Counted from the first letter of the stretch, positions 31,859-42,222 are shown. The stretch: DNA of 64,000 nucleotides from Pectobacterium brasiliense (GCF_013449685.1 NZ_JACDSF010000016.1:125751-189750); one strand, 5' to 3'. Notes: generated by a model from the sequence alone, not told the origin. Program-made: numbers and translations.

Positions 31859-31985
31859 GATTATTTTTTCTATCACCATTGATTTTTGTTTGTGTTTTAT
31901 TCTATTTTTTAGTGATGATTTTCCCTCCTTACTCTCAAAATGTCCTTGGCTGGTGATTTGTTACTCTTATTTTAGCAATGTTGTC

Positions 31986-32001
31986 TCGCAACCGTTTACT
32001 T
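31986..32001. promoter_or_regulatory. PurR box upstream of carAB
   Basis: TCGCAACCGTTTACTT agrees with the PurR operator ANGCAANCGNTTNCNT at all defined positions except the first. PurR control of the upstream carAB promoter by purines is known in E. coli. Confidence 0.65.
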
Positions 32002-32123
32002 CTCTCAGTTGATAGGGTTTTTTACGTCAGTGGGCCACTATTTATTTCGTAAAGCATAAAAATAAGAGAAAAAAAGCGGTTTGGGTAGACAATCGGGAAG
32101 ACCATCATTAAAATGCGCCCAAT

Positions 32124-32152
32124 TTGCCAAAAATTGGCCTTACGGGTAGTTT
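32124..32152 (+). promoter_or_regulatory. Probable upstream carAB promoter (P1)
   Basis: TTGCCA at 32124-32129 and TAGTTT at 32147-32152 with a 17-bp spacer. It lies upstream of the ARG boxes, the position of the pyrimidine-controlled P1 promoter in E. coli. Confidence 0.45.
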
Positions 32153-32177
32153 TTGCATTGATTTAGTGACTCAAATC

Positions 32178-32212
32178 TGAATTAATATGCAAATAACGTG
32201 ATTGTTTATTCC
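32178..32212. promoter_or_regulatory. Tandem ARG boxes at carAB
   Basis: TGAATTAATATGCA (32178-32191) and TGATTGTTTATTCC (32199-32212) resemble the ArgR half-palindromes of TGAATWWWWATTCA. Their starts are 21 bp apart, two helical turns, as required for the ArgR hexamer. The first box is the same as remembered for E. coli carAB P2. Confidence 0.8.
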
Positions 32213-32224
32213 TTGGAGGGTGTT

Positions 32225-33373
32225 TTGATTAAGTCAGCGCTATTGGTTCTGGAAGACGGAACCCAATTCCACGGTCGGGCCATTGGGGCAGAAGGGTCGG
32301 CAGTGGGGGAAGTGGTCTTCAATACGTCGATGACCGGTTATCAAGAAATCCTTACTGATCCTTCCTATTCCCGCCAGATTGTCACTCTCACTTATCCCCA
32401 TATCGGTAATGTCGGCGCCAATGCCAACGATGAAGAATCCCCCTCTGTACAGGCTCAAGGTCTGGTTATTCGCGATTTACCTCTGATTGCCAGCAACTAC
32501 CGTAGTGAAGAAAGCCTGTCTGAATACCTCAAACGCAATAACATCGTCGCCATTGCTGATATCGATACCCGTAAACTGACCCGTCTGCTGCGTGAGAAAG
32601 GCGCACAGAATGGCTGCATCATCGCGGGCGATGCGCCGGACGCTGCCGTCGCGCTGGAGAAAGCGAAAGCCTTCCCGGGGCTGAAGGGCATGGATCTGGC
32701 AAAAGAAGTGACGACGGCAGAAAGCTACAGCTGGCTACAGGGAAGCTGGACGCTGGAAGGCGAATTGCCTGCGGCGAAAAACGAAAGCGAACTGCCTTAC
32801 CACGTTGTGGCTTATGACTACGGTGTGAAACGCAACATTCTGCGTATGCTGGTGGATCGCGGCTGCCGCCTGACGGTTGTTCCGGCGCAGACACCTGCCG
32901 AAGAGGTGCTGAAGCTGAATCCAGACGGTATTTTCCTCTCTAACGGCCCGGGCGACCCGGAACCGTGCGACTACGCGATTCGCGCGATCAAAACCTTCCT
33001 GGAAACGGATATTCCGGTATTCGGTATATGTCTGGGTCACCAACTGCTGGCACTGGCGAGCGGTGCCAAGACCATCAAAATGAAGCTGGGTCACCACGGT
33101 GGCAACCATCCGGTCAAAGATCTGGATAACAACTGTGTGATGATTACCGCGCAGAACCACGGCTTTGCGGTGGATGAAAATAATCTGCCTGCCACGCTGC
33201 GCGTCACGCATAAATCCCTGTTTGACCATACGGTTCAGGGGATTCACCGCACGGATAAGCCCGCGTTCAGCTTCCAGGGTCACCCGGAAGCGAGCCCAGG
33301 CCCGCACGATGCCGCGCCGCTGTTCGACCACTTTATTGACTTGATTCAGACTTACCGTTCTTCAGCTAAATAA
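32225..33373 (+). CDS. carA: Carbamoyl-phosphate synthase, small (glutaminase) subunit
   Basis: Class I glutamine amidotransferase supplying ammonia to CarB for arginine and pyrimidine synthesis. The TTG start at 32225, behind GGAGGG, is the same unusual start used in E. coli and gives 382 residues. The nucleophile is Cys269 in FGICLGHQ; the catalytic His-x-Glu is in [11 protein letters not shown]. The upstream reading from 32198 runs through the ribosome site and ARG box. Confidence 0.97.
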   Translation: MIKSALLVLEDGTQFHGRAIGAEGSAVGEVVFNTSMTGYQEILTDPSYSRQIVTLTYPHIGNVGANANDEESPSVQAQGLVIRDLPLIASNYRSEESLSEYLKRNNIVAIADIDTRKLTRLLREKGAQNGCIIAGDAPDAAVALEKAKAFPGLKGMDLAKEVTTAESYSWLQGSWTLEGELPAAKNESELPYHVVAYDYGVKRNILRMLVDRGCRLTVVPAQTPAEEVLKLNPDGIFLSNGPGDPEPCDYAIRAIKTFLETDIPVFGICLGHQLLALASGAKTIKMKLGHHGGNHPVKDLDNNCVMITAQNHGFAVDENNLPATLRVTHKSLFDHTVQGIHRTDKPAFSFQGHPEASPGPHDAAPLFDHFIDLIQTYRSSAK

Positions 33374-33387
33374 TCAGGAGCGAGAAA

Positions 33388-36300
33388 ATGCCAAAACGTA
33401 CAGATATTAAAAGCATCCTGATTCTGGGCGCAGGCCCGATTGTTATCGGCCAGGCGTGTGAGTTTGATTACTCGGGTGCACAGGCGTGTAAAGCGCTGCG
33501 TGAAGAGGGTTACCGCGTTATTCTGGTGAACTCCAACCCGGCAACCATCATGACCGACCCGGAAATGGCCGATGCGACCTACATCGAGCCGATTCACTGG
33601 GAAGTGGTGCGCAAGATCATTGAAAAAGAGCGTCCAGATGCGGTGCTGCCAACGATGGGCGGCCAAACTGCGCTGAACTGTGCGCTGGAGCTGGAACGTC
33701 AGGGCGTGCTCGCCGAATTCGGCGTGACCATGATTGGTGCAACGGCGGATGCGATTGATAAAGCAGAAGATCGCCGCCGCTTCGACGTAGCAATGAAGAA
33801 GATCGGTCTGGATACCGCGCGTTCCGGTATTGCACACAATATGGAAGAAGCGCTGGCGGTTGCGGCTGACGTCGGCTTCCCGTGTATCATCCGTCCTTCC
33901 TTTACGATGGGCGGCACCGGTGGCGGTATCGCGTACAACCGTGAAGAATTCGAAGAGATCTGTGAGCGCGGTCTGGATCTGTCTCCAACCAAAGAGCTGC
34001 TGATCGATGAATCGCTGATCGGTTGGAAAGAGTATGAGATGGAAGTGGTGCGTGATAAGAACGACAACTGCATCATCGTCTGCTCCATCGAAAACTTCGA
34101 TGCCATGGGGATCCACACGGGTGACTCCATCACCGTCGCACCGGCACAAACGCTGACCGATAAAGAGTATCAAATCATGCGTAACGCCTCGATGGCGGTA
34201 CTGCGTGAAATAGGCGTAGAAACGGGCGGTTCCAACGTTCAGTTCTCGGTAAACCCGAAAACTGGCCGTTTGATTGTTATCGAAATGAACCCGCGCGTAT
34301 CACGTTCTTCCGCGCTGGCGTCTAAAGCGACGGGCTTCCCGATTGCGAAAATCGCGGCCAAGTTGGCTGTAGGTTACACGCTCGATGAGCTGATGAACGA
34401 CATCACTGGCGGTCGTACGCCAGCGTCCTTCGAACCCGCTATCGATTACGTTGTGACCAAGATTCCACGTTTTAACTTCGAGAAATTCGCGGGTGCCAAC
34501 GACCGTCTGACCACGCAGATGAAATCTGTGGGTGAAGTGATGGCGATTGGTCGCACGCAGCAGGAATCCTTGCAGAAAGCGCTGCGTGGCCTGGAAGTGG
34601 GCGCAACGGGCTTCGATCCGAAAGTGGATCTGGACGATCCAGAAGCGCTGACCAAAATCCGCCGCGAGCTGAAAGATGCCGGTGCCGAGCGTATCTGGTA
34701 CATCGCCGATGCCTTCCGCGCGGGGATGTCTGTCGATGGCGTGTTTAACCTGACCAACGTTGACCGCTGGTTCCTGGTGCAGATTGAAGAGCTGGTGCGT
34801 CTGGAAGAGCAAGTCGCTGAAAAAGGCGCAACTGCGCTGGATGCCGAATTCCTGCGTACGCTGAAGCGTAAAGGCTTTGCTGATGCGCGTCTGGCGAAAC
34901 TAGCTGGCGTAGCGGAAAGCGAAATTCGCAAGCTGCGCGATAAGTTCGACCTGCATCCCGTCTATAAACGCGTCGACACCTGTGCGGCAGAATTTGCGAC
35001 TGATACCGCATACATGTACTCCACGTATGAAGAAGAGTGTGAAGCCAACCCGACTCAGGATCGTGACAAAATCATGGTACTGGGTGGTGGACCGAACCGT
35101 ATTGGTCAAGGGATCGAATTTGACTACTGCTGCGTCCACGCTTCACTGGCGCTGCGTGAAGATGGTTATGAAACCATCATGGTTAACTGTAATCCGGAAA
35201 CCGTTTCAACAGACTACGATACGTCTGACCGTCTGTACTTCGAGCCGGTAACGTTTGAAGATGTGCTGGAAATTGTCCGCATCGAGAAGCCAAAAGGCGT
35301 TATCGTGCAGTACGGTGGCCAGACGCCATTGAAACTGGCGCGTGCGCTGGAAGCCGCAGGTGTGCCAGTGATTGGCACCAGCCCGGACGCCATTGACCGT
35401 GCAGAAGACCGTGAGCGCTTCCAACAGGCTGTAAATCGTCTGGGTCTGAAGCAACCGGCTAACGCCACGGTCGCGACCATTGAGCAGGCGGTAGAAAAAG
35501 CGCGTGGCATCGGCTACCCGCTGGTTGTCCGTCCTTCTTATGTTCTGGGCGGCCGCGCGATGGAAATCGTGTACGACGAAATCGACCTGCGTCGTTACTT
35601 CCAAAACGCGGTTAGCGTATCCAACGATGCGCCGGTGCTGTTAGACCGCTTCCTTGACGATGCCATCGAAGTCGACGTTGATGCGATTTGTGACGGCGAG
35701 CGTGTGCTGATTGGCGGCATTATGGAGCACATCGAGCAGGCGGGCGTTCACTCCGGTGACTCGGCTTGTTCACTGCCGGCTTATACGCTGAGCAAAGAGA
35801 TTCAGGACGTGATGCGTCAGCAGGTTGAGAAACTGGCGTTTGAACTCTGCGTTCGCGGCCTGATGAACGTGCAGTTTGCGGTGAAGGATAACGAAGTTTA
35901 TCTGATTGAAGTGAACCCACGTGCGGCGCGTACCGTACCGTTTGTCTCGAAAGCGACGGGCGTTCCGTTGGCGAAAGTCGCGGCACGCGTGATGGCAGGC
36001 AAAACGCTGGCTGAGCAGGGCGTCACGAAAGAAATTATTCCGCCGTACTACTCCGTAAAAGAAGTGGTGCTGCCGTTCAACAAATTCCCTGGCGTTGACC
36101 CGATTCTGGGGCCAGAAATGCGTTCAACCGGTGAAGTGATGGGCGTGGGCCGCACGTTTGCTGAAGCGTTTGCTAAAGCGATGCTGGGCAGTAACTCGCA
36201 CATGAAGAAAACCGGACGTGCGCTGCTGTCGGTGCGTGAAGGCGATAAGGCTCGCGTGGTGGATCTGGCGGCCAAGCTGTTGAAGTACGGCTTTGAGCTG

Positions 36301-36612
36301 GATGCGACGCACGGCACGGCGATTGAGCTGGGCGAAGCAGGCATTAATCCGCGTCTGGTGAACAAGGTGCATGAAGGTCGTCCGCATATTCAGGACCGCA
36401 TCAAGAACGGCGAGTACACCTACATCGTCAACACCACCGCAGGGCGTCAGGCGATTGAAGATTCCAAGCTGATTCGCCGCAGTGCGCTGCAATACAAGGT
36501 GCACTACGACACGACGCTGAACGGCGGTTTCGCTACGGCCATGTCGTTGACGGCAGATCCGACGGAGAAGGTGACTTCCGTGCAGGAAATGCATGCGATG
36601 ATTAAAGGCTGA
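33388..36612 (+). CDS. carB: Carbamoyl-phosphate synthase, large subunit
   Basis: 1074-residue synthetase with two homologous ATP-grasp halves. Each opens with a nucleotide-site loop ([19 protein letters not shown] near 12-30; [19 protein letters not shown] near 560), followed by an oligomerisation segment and a C-terminal MGS-like allosteric domain binding UMP and ornithine. It follows carA after 14 bp with a strong AGGAG site. A terminator follows. Confidence 0.99.
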   Translation: MPKRTDIKSILILGAGPIVIGQACEFDYSGAQACKALREEGYRVILVNSNPATIMTDPEMADATYIEPIHWEVVRKIIEKERPDAVLPTMGGQTALNCALELERQGVLAEFGVTMIGATADAIDKAEDRRRFDVAMKKIGLDTARSGIAHNMEEALAVAADVGFPCIIRPSFTMGGTGGGIAYNREEFEEICERGLDLSPTKELLIDESLIGWKEYEMEVVRDKNDNCIIVCSIENFDAMGIHTGDSITVAPAQTLTDKEYQIMRNASMAVLREIGVETGGSNVQFSVNPKTGRLIVIEMNPRVSRSSALASKATGFPIAKIAAKLAVGYTLDELMNDITGGRTPASFEPAIDYVVTKIPRFNFEKFAGANDRLTTQMKSVGEVMAIGRTQQESLQKALRGLEVGATGFDPKVDLDDPEALTKIRRELKDAGAERIWYIADAFRAGMSVDGVFNLTNVDRWFLVQIEELVRLEEQVAEKGATALDAEFLRTLKRKGFADARLAKLAGVAESEIRKLRDKFDLHPVYKRVDTCAAEFATDTAYMYSTYEEECEANPTQDRDKIMVLGGGPNRIGQGIEFDYCCVHASLALREDGYETIMVNCNPETVSTDYDTSDRLYFEPVTFEDVLEIVRIEKPKGVIVQYGGQTPLKLARALEAAGVPVIGTSPDAIDRAEDRERFQQAVNRLGLKQPANATVATIEQAVEKARGIGYPLVVRPSYVLGGRAMEIVYDEIDLRRYFQNAVSVSNDAPVLLDRFLDDAIEVDVDAICDGERVLIGGIMEHIEQAGVHSGDSACSLPAYTLSKEIQDVMRQQVEKLAFELCVRGLMNVQFAVKDNEVYLIEVNPRAARTVPFVSKATGVPLAKVAARVMAGKTLAEQGVTKEIIPPYYSVKEVVLPFNKFPGVDPILGPEMRSTGEVMGVGRTFAEAFAKAMLGSNSHMKKTGRALLSVREGDKARVVDLAAKLLKYGFELDATHGTAIELGEAGINPRLVNKVHEGRPHIQDRIKNGEYTYIVNTTAGRQAIEDSKLIRRSALQYKVHYDTTLNGGFATAMSLTADPTEKVTSVQEMHAMIKG

Positions 36613-36645
36613 TTGACCGACTTCGGTAGGCCGTAAGCGGATAAT

Positions 36646-36680
36646 AAAAGCCAGCGTTGGTAACAGCGCTGGCTTTTTTC
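36646..36680 (+). terminator. Terminator of carAB
   Basis: AAAAGCCAGCG (36646-36656) pairs perfectly with CGCTGGCTTTT (36667-36677) and is followed by more T residues. Confidence 0.9.
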
Positions 36681-36698
36681 ATGGGAGCGTTTTGAGTG

Positions 36699-37313
36699 TT
36701 AGCCTAGCGCGACTTTGATACCTAACGCGATCAACACCGTTCCCAGCAGCTTATCGACCAGTTTCTGCACTTTAGCCAATCCACGGCGTACCGGTTCGCT
36801 TTGGAAAAGTACCACCAACAGCGGCCACCAGACGAGAGAAAGCAGCCAGATAATCATGGCGTACCACAGTTTTTCACCGAGGCCTGAGTGAATGTTCAGA
36901 ACCTGAGTGAACATCGCCAGAAAGAAGAGTGTGGCTTTCGGATTCAGCAGGTTGCAGAGATAGCCTTGCAGGAACGCTTTTTTCAGGCTGACGCTTTGCT
37001 GTGTCAGGTTTGATACGTCCATTTTGCTTCCGCCGCGCGCGAATAGCGCTTGAATACCGATCCAGATCAGATAGGCGGCACCCGCATATTTCAGTACATT
37101 AAACAGCCAAGGCGTGGTGGTGATGACGACGGCTAGCCCGGCGACGCAGTACGCCATGTGAGTTGCTACGCCGCAGATGACGCCAAAGGCGGTCATCATT
37201 GCAGCAGCACGCGGATAGCGCGCCGCATTCCTGATAACGAGGAAAAAGTCGGGGCCGGGAGAGAGCATCCCCAGCGTGGCGATGGTCGCGACAAACAGTG
37301 ATGTTTCTAACAT
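36699..37313 (-). CDS. LysE/RhtB-family amino-acid exporter
   Basis: Inner-membrane exporter of about 204 residues and six helices. The N-terminal signature LSPGPDFFLVIRNAARYPRAAAMMTAFGV and the later NLLNPKATLFFLAMFTQ place it in the RhtB/RhtC branch of the LysE superfamily, whose members export threonine, homoserine or other amino acids. The substrate is not determined by sequence. The ATG at 37313 is chosen because GGA lies 7-9 bp before it; 37319 is an alternative. It is divergent from the yjjP-like gene in a block absent between carB and folA of E. coli. Confidence 0.8.
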   Translation of the reverse strand: MLETSLFVATIATLGMLSPGPDFFLVIRNAARYPRAAAMMTAFGVICGVATHMAYCVAGLAVVITTTPWLFNVLKYAGAAYLIWIGIQALFARGGSKMDVSNLTQQSVSLKKAFLQGYLCNLLNPKATLFFLAMFTQVLNIHSGLGEKLWYAMIIWLLSLVWWPLLVVLFQSEPVRRGLAKVQKLVDKLLGTVLIALGIKVALG

Positions 37314-37469
37314 GGTCATTCCAGGCAGTGAAGAAAGAGAGGGGCCGAGGGAAATCATAGCGCCAGAATAATGAATTCGCATCACACTTATTGGTTATTC
37401 GGCGGCGATATGTTAACAATTGTCCTTTCATTTTTTGTGGTTAATTTCAGGGGCGGGTTAGATAACAAC

Positions 37470-38309
37470 ATGGTCAGTGAACGTGAGAACTGTGAACCAT
37501 TCAGTAGTGAAAAACAATGTAGTGCCGAAAAACGGATGGGTGAAGCGCCACAGCAGCGGGAAATAACCCGATTGTGCATCCAGTGTGCGCTGCTGCTGTT
37601 ACAGCACGGCGCAGAGAGTATGGTCGTAGAACAGCTGTCGTCACGGCTGGGTATCGCGCTCGGCGCTGATAGCGTTGAGAGTTCAATCTCGGCAAATTCG
37701 ATTGTGCTGACCACCATCATGCAAGGGCATTGCCTGACGTCGACGCGGAAGAATGTGGATCGCGGCATTAATATGCACGTCGTCATTGAGGTTCAGCATG
37801 CGGTCATCATGGCCGAGCATAAGCTGCTGGATGTGGCAGGGGTGGAAAAACGTCTGGGAAATATCAAACCGCTGCGCTATCCGCGCTGGCTGATGGTTTC
37901 CGTTGTGGCGCTCTCCTGCGGCTGCTTCAGCCGTTTGAACGGCGGCGGGTGGGATGCGTTTATCGTCACGCTGATTGCCAGCGGTCTGGCGATGTACGTC
38001 CGACAGGTCTTTACGGCGCGACACCTGAATCCGTTGATCAACTTCTGCATTACAGCATTTGTCGCGACGTCGGCATCAGGGCTGTTGATGCGTTTGCCTG
38101 CTTTTGAACAAACCTCAACGGTCGCGATGGCGGCGAGCGTGCTGCTGCTGGTTCCCGGCTTTCCGTTGATTAACGCCGTGGCGGATATGTTTAAAGGGCA
38201 CGTGAATACCGGTTTGGCACGTTGGACGGTCGCGAGTTTACTGACGCTGGCAACCTGTATTGGTGTGGTGATGGCGATGTCGCTGTGGGGGTTACGCGGA
38301 TGGGCTTAA
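37470..38309 (+). CDS. yjjP: YjjP-family transporter subunit (ThrE N-terminal half)
   Basis: About 279 residues. The cytoplasmic N-terminal domain contains [28 protein letters not shown] and the SANSIVLTT stretch, followed by about five membrane helices. This is the ThrE N-terminal family; with YjjB it is reported to export succinate in E. coli, while one-piece ThrE exports threonine and serine in Corynebacterium. The start is uncertain: 37470 has AGGGGCGGG rather far upstream, and 37536 would match the E. coli N-terminus better. Its 3' end overlaps yjjB by 10 bp. Confidence 0.85.
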   Translation: MVSERENCEPFSSEKQCSAEKRMGEAPQQREITRLCIQCALLLLQHGAESMVVEQLSSRLGIALGADSVESSISANSIVLTTIMQGHCLTSTRKNVDRGINMHVVIEVQHAVIMAEHKLLDVAGVEKRLGNIKPLRYPRWLMVSVVALSCGCFSRLNGGGWDAFIVTLIASGLAMYVRQVFTARHLNPLINFCITAFVATSASGLLMRLPAFEQTSTVAMAASVLLLVPGFPLINAVADMFKGHVNTGLARWTVASLLTLATCIGVVMAMSLWGLRGWA

Positions 38310-38770
38310 GTTTACTGTGGGCACTCTTGCAGGATATGGTGCTGGCGGCGGTCCCTGCGTTGGGATTTGCGATGGTCTTCAATGTGCCGCTGAAAGTGCT
38401 GCCTTACTGCGCGCTGCTGGGCGGTGCTGGGCATGGCGTACGATTTCTGGCGATACATTTCGGCATGAATATCGAGTGGGCGTCTTTTCTGGCGGCGATT
38501 CTGATCGGCATCATCGGTATTCGCTGGTCACGCTGGCTGCTGGCGCATCCGAAAGTCTTTACCGTAGCGGCGGTGATCCCGATGTTTCCCGGTATTTCTG
38601 CCTATACCGCGATGATTTCGGTGGTGGAAATTTCGCATCTTGGCTACAGCGAAGCGCTGATGAGCGTCATGATGACTAATTTCCTGAAGGCCAGTTTTAT
38701 CGTCGGCGCGCTCTCTATCGGCCTGTCTTTACCGGGGATCTGGCTCTACCGTAAACGGCCGGGAGTATAA
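38300..38770 (+). CDS. yjjB: YjjB-family transporter subunit (ThrE C-terminal half)
   Basis: 156 residues with four or five membrane helices, matching the ThrE_2 (DUF3815-type) family; [12 protein letters not shown] is the conserved loop. The ATG at 38300 overlaps the yjjP stop, so the two are translationally coupled and likely form one transporter. In E. coli the pair lies elsewhere, near dnaT. Confidence 0.87.
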   Translation: MGLSLLWALLQDMVLAAVPALGFAMVFNVPLKVLPYCALLGGAGHGVRFLAIHFGMNIEWASFLAAILIGIIGIRWSRWLLAHPKVFTVAAVIPMFPGISAYTAMISVVEISHLGYSEALMSVMMTNFLKASFIVGALSIGLSLPGIWLYRKRPGV

Positions 38771-38868
38771 AACTCTTATATTACGTTTCGGTCTTGTATC
38801 TATATCGACGAGCGAAAGGGCTTTCCGTATAGTGTCAGCAATTTTCTGACCTACAGGGTTTTTTCACC

Positions 38869-39351
38869 ATGGTTATTAGTTTGATTGCTGCACTGGCAGT
38901 GGATCGCGTGATTGGTATGGAAAACGCGATGCCGTGGCATTTGCCAGCCGATCTGGCATGGTTTAAGCGTAATACGCTTAATAAGCCGATTATTATGGGG
39001 CGTAATACTTTCCGTTCTATCGGTCAGCCGCTGCCCGGCCGACTGAACATTGTCGTCAGCAATCATCCCGGTGATGACGATCGTGTGACCTGGGTCTCTT
39101 CGCTGGACGCTGCGCTGGCGGCGGCGGGCGATGTCGAGGAAGTGATGGTGATTGGCGGCGGCAGTATCTATCAACAAATGCTGGCGCAGGCTAATCGCCT
39201 CTATCTGACGCACATTGATGCCGAAGTGGAAGGCGACACGCATTTCCCTGACTATGAGCCGGATGAGTGGCAGTCTGTTTTCAGCGAATTCCATGATGCT
39301 GACGAGCGCAACTCACACAGTTACTGCTTCGAAATTCTGGAACGCCGCTAA
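38869..39351 (+). CDS. folA: Dihydrofolate reductase
   Basis: NADPH-dependent reduction of dihydrofolate, the trimethoprim target. 160 residues. The N-terminus [20 protein letters not shown] and the catalytic acid Asp28 in LPADLAWFK (E. coli Asp27) are clear, as is the cofactor site GRNTFRSIG and [10 protein letters not shown]. It stands alone, with its own terminator. Confidence 0.98.
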   Translation: MVISLIAALAVDRVIGMENAMPWHLPADLAWFKRNTLNKPIIMGRNTFRSIGQPLPGRLNIVVSNHPGDDDRVTWVSSLDAALAAAGDVEEVMVIGGGSIYQQMLAQANRLYLTHIDAEVEGDTHFPDYEPDEWQSVFSEFHDADERNSHSYCFEILERR

Positions 39352-39388
39352 GCGCCTTCCTGCGATAACGTTCTGTCGATGACTCACT

Positions 39389-39416
39389 AAACCCGCCTTT
39401 GTTGCGGGTTTTTTCG
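39389..39416 (+). terminator. Terminator of folA
   Basis: AAACCCGC (39389-39396) pairs with GCGGGTTT (39404-39411) and is followed by T residues; it lies between the convergent folA and LysR genes. Confidence 0.87.
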
Positions 39417-39421
39417 TTTTC

Positions 39422-40339
39422 TTACCCGATGTTTACTTCCCCCGCCTGACAGCTTTCCCAAATGGCGCGTCTCAGCCAGCGATGCGCAGGATCGCTCTCG
39501 CGTCGCGTATGCCACACCTGCTGGAAGGCAAAATTAGGTATCGCGAACGGAGGCGAAAAAATGTGCAAATCTGGCGTAGTGATGTGGGCCATGCTGCGCC
39601 GTGCGGCAGTTAAAATCAGGTCAGTACCGGCAATGAGATTGATGGCGGCGTGCCAGTGGGGCAGCGTAAGCACGACATTGCGTGACAGGCCGCTTGCAGC
39701 AAGCGCGCTGTCCACTTCATTGGCTGAATCGGGATGCATGGTGACCAGAACATGTGGGCGTTCCAGCCATGCCTCAAACGATAGCGTACCGTTTTCCGGC
39801 AGCGTGGCGCGGTCGGCCAGACAGGCAAACTGTTCTTCAAAGAGAAGTTCGGCGTATACTTCAGACGGGCGTTCAGGAAATACGCCGAGGCCTAAATCGA
39901 TTTCTCCATCAATTAACTGTGCCAGCATCATTTCACGGCCGGCATGACTGACGGCCAGCGAAACGCCGGGAGCCTGCACGCGTAGGTGCCGCATGAGCGT
40001 TGGCAAAACGGCATTCGTACCGTAATCAGAAAGCGCCAAACGGAAATGTCGCGTGCTATGGCGCGGATCGAACTGCGGAGCTTGTATGAGGCCATTTAGT
40101 TGATCAAGTGCGAGCTCCAGCGGGCTGAGTAGCGCCTGAGCGCGAGTCGTCAGCGTCAGACCGACTTCACGCCGGACTAACAGCGGATCGTTAAAAATCT
40201 GGCGAAGCTGTGCTAGTGAATGGCTGACGGCAGGCTGGCTGCGGTGCAGGCGCAGTGCTGCTCGCGTGACGTGTTTTTCCGTCAACAGCGCATGAAGCGT
40301 TAGCAGCAGATTCATATCGATACGCCGTAAATCATCCAT
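39422..40339 (-). CDS. LysR-type transcriptional regulator
   Basis: About 305 residues with the ATG at 40339 (MDDLRRIDMNLL), a typical LysR length. The N-terminal winged helix-turn-helix is at about 5-64 (TRAALRLHRSQPAVSHSLAQLRQ), followed by a periplasmic-binding-protein-like effector domain. It is of the NodD/NahR-like branch by its RRIDMNLLLTLHALL opening, which is an impression from sequence. It is divergent from the DUF606 transporter and is the obvious candidate to control it; effector unknown. Confidence 0.85.
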   Translation of the reverse strand: MDDLRRIDMNLLLTLHALLTEKHVTRAALRLHRSQPAVSHSLAQLRQIFNDPLLVRREVGLTLTTRAQALLSPLELALDQLNGLIQAPQFDPRHSTRHFRLALSDYGTNAVLPTLMRHLRVQAPGVSLAVSHAGREMMLAQLIDGEIDLGLGVFPERPSEVYAELLFEEQFACLADRATLPENGTLSFEAWLERPHVLVTMHPDSANEVDSALAASGLSRNVVLTLPHWHAAINLIAGTDLILTAARRSMAHITTPDLHIFSPPFAIPNFAFQQVWHTRRESDPAHRWLRRAIWESCQAGEVNIG

Positions 40340-40449
40340 TCTATGCATTCCTTACGTATAAATTACGAATTTCCATCAGTTTAATGGATGATGGAGTATT
40401 GGAACATCCCAATTACGTTGTGAACTTATATTGTGAATCAGGGGGCTCC

Positions 40450-40974
40450 ATGTCGTTATTCTCTTCGTTTTCTCTCTCATTATTGCTGCCGCTGGGTATT
40501 GCGGTATTCGCTGGGAGCATTGTGCCTTTTCAGGCCGCCAGTAATGCGATGTTGGGACGATCGTTAGGCCATCCACTTTGGGCAACGCTGGTGTCACTGC
40601 TGGTCAGCATTTGCGTGCTGTTGCCGATTCTGTTTGCTGCTCGGGTGCCCACGCCAGCACTGGGTAATGCTTTGCAGGGGCCGTGGTGGATCTGGTTGGG
40701 CGGCGTGGCGGGCGTGGCTTATATCACCGTCGCCTTATTGCTGATGCCAAAACTCGGAGCCTCAGGTTTTATTGTCTGCGTGATTGTTGGGCAGGTTGTG
40801 GCATCGCTGATCATCGATCATTTTGGTTTGATGGGGTTGGCGGTGAAGCCTGCGACGCTGGGACGAATCGCGGGTGTCACGTTAATCGTGATGGGTATGC
40901 TGGTGGTGCAATATTCTGCGGCTTCTCAACCGCTGACAAAATCCACCGCGGCAACCCACCAGCAGCCACAGTGA
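40450..40974 (+). CDS. DMT-superfamily inner-membrane transporter (DUF606/YdcZ type)
   Basis: 174 residues, five predicted membrane helices, with the N-terminal GSIVPFQAASNAMLGRSLGHP motif and the VCVIVGQVVASLIIDHFG motif of the DUF606 family, half-size relatives of drug/metabolite transporters. The ATG at 40450 begins the hydrophobic N-terminus; earlier starts add a non-homologous stretch. The C-terminal Ser/Thr/Gln-rich tail is cytoplasmic or disordered. It is transcribed away from the LysR gene with 110 bp between starts. Substrate unknown. Confidence 0.8.
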   Translation: MSLFSSFSLSLLLPLGIAVFAGSIVPFQAASNAMLGRSLGHPLWATLVSLLVSICVLLPILFAARVPTPALGNALQGPWWIWLGGVAGVAYITVALLLMPKLGASGFIVCVIVGQVVASLIIDHFGLMGLAVKPATLGRIAGVTLIVMGMLVVQYSAASQPLTKSTAATHQQPQ

Positions 40975-41048
40975 GAGATGACTTCTCCATTTTTTAGCGG
41001 AAATGGGTCACATTTCCGTCATCTATCATCGCTAGTATGAAAACGAGT

Positions 41049-41088
41049 AGCGGCTTCCGTCGTTCAATTGAGATGTCGTTAAGCCGCT
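41049..41088 (+). other. Hairpin upstream of small ORF
   Basis: AGCGGCTT (41049-41056) pairs perfectly with AAGCCGCT (41081-41088), closing a 24-nt loop that itself contains the palindrome TCAATTGA. It ends 13 bp before an AGGAG ribosome site, and has no T run. Confidence 0.55.
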
Positions 41089-41115
41089 GTATTTGATAGA
41101 TAGGAGACAGTAAGC

Positions 41116-41310
41116 ATGACGAATAGAAACCGTAATCTGAATACTGACCGACTGATCGATCCACACCGCCGTGAATTGCCGTCAGGCGGCGTAGAAGCCG
41201 TCGGCCTGTCTGGGTTTCTTGGCGGTGGCATCTGGTCGATTCCCGCCGAGGCGTTGGCCGTACCGTCATCCAAAAAGGCTCAGTCTGAGACGACTTTTCC
41301 CTTTCTATGA
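41116..41310 (+). CDS. Possible small protein of 64 residues, unknown
   Basis: Not recognised. AGGAG at 41102-41106 lies 9 bp before the ATG, better than most chance ORFs have, and codon choice is mostly ordinary for the window. The product opens polar and basic (NRNRNLNTDRLIDPHRR) and becomes glycine-rich and mildly hydrophobic (GLSGFLGGGIWSIP) with no convincing membrane helix or signal peptide. It converges on apaH and lies in a stretch of 376 bp otherwise without genes. It may be a genuine small protein, a remnant of a longer gene, or chance. Confidence 0.4.
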   Translation: MTNRNRNLNTDRLIDPHRRELPSGGVEAVGLSGFLGGGIWSIPAEALAVPSSKKAQSETTFPFL

Positions 41311-41350
41311 CTCTGGCACGGTTGGCGATGGAACAACGGCTTTCTAGCCT

Positions 41351-42220
41351 TTACTCGCCCGACAAGGGCGCGATATCGCCAGAAAGCTCGGTAGTTGATG
41401 ACGTGTTTGATGAAAGCGACGGTTGCGTGAAATAGCGCTTATCGTCCCAACGCAGCATAGTCAGATCTCCCCCCCAACAGCACCCGGTATCCAGCGCGTA
41501 AATGTTTTCCGGCGTGCCTTTCCCTTCCAGCGAGGCCCAATGGCCGAACGCAATAGCGTATTCCCCAGCAATCTGACTCGGTAGCTCAAACCACGGTTTT
41601 AGCAGAGACGGTGCCTGACCCGGCGGTTCTTTACACAGCATATCCAACTGCCCGCCAGAGAAGCAGTAGCGCATACGGGTAAAGACATTGGTGCTAAAGC
41701 GTAGACGGGCCAGACCGCTGAGCTCTGGGATCCAGTGGTTCGGCATATCGCCATACATGGCATCGAGGAAAAGCGGGTAGCTGTCGCTGCTCAGGATCGA
41801 CTCGACTTCGCGTGCGCACATGAGCGCCGTCGGCAGATCCCACTGCGGTGTGATGCCTGCGTGCGCCATGACCAGCTTCAGCTCTTCATCAACCTGCAAA
41901 ATCGGCTGGCGACGTAGCCAGTTGATGAGTTCGTCTGCATCGGGTGCGGTAAGGAGCTCGTTGAGCCGATCTTTCGGCTTGTTGCGGCTGATACCCGCAT
42001 AAACGGCCAGCAGGTGCAGATCGTGATTGCCAAGCACCATGCGAACAGAGGAACCGAGGGAGCGAACAACGCGTAGAACCTGGAGGGAATCCGGCCCGCG
42101 AGCGACTAAATCGCCAGTTAGCCAGAGCGTATCTTGCTCTGGATTAAAGGAAACTTGCGCCAATAGCGCATTAAGTTCCACGAAACAGCCGTGAACATCG
42201 CCAACTAAATAGGTAGACAT
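41351..42220 (-). CDS. apaH: Symmetrical diadenosine tetraphosphatase
   Basis: Metallophosphoesterase splitting Ap4A to two ADP, and known to remove Np4A caps from RNA in E. coli. 289 residues. The calcineurin-like motifs [16 protein letters not shown] and GNHDLH are in order, with a later histidine in MAHAGI. It ends the surA-pdxA-rsmA-apaG-apaH series, 2 bp after apaG. Confidence 0.97.
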   Translation of the reverse strand: MSTYLVGDVHGCFVELNALLAQVSFNPEQDTLWLTGDLVARGPDSLQVLRVVRSLGSSVRMVLGNHDLHLLAVYAGISRNKPKDRLNELLTAPDADELINWLRRQPILQVDEELKLVMAHAGITPQWDLPTALMCAREVESILSSDSYPLFLDAMYGDMPNHWIPELSGLARLRFSTNVFTRMRYCFSGGQLDMLCKEPPGQAPSLLKPWFELPSQIAGEYAIAFGHWASLEGKGTPENIYALDTGCCWGGDLTMLRWDDKRYFTQPSLSSNTSSTTELSGDIAPLSGE

Positions 42221-42222
42221 AA

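Larger units (their letters stand above)
31779..32224. other. 446-bp regulatory region dapB-carA
   Basis: A/T-rich region carrying a dapB terminator-like hairpin, a PurR box, a probable upstream carAB promoter, and two ARG boxes. The arrangement repeats the tandem pyrimidine/arginine control known for E. coli carAB. Confidence 0.75.

Noticed and set aside
33352-34173. 273-codon antisense frame over the start of carB
   Set aside because: Shadow of carB codon pattern; no ribosome site and no recognisable domain.
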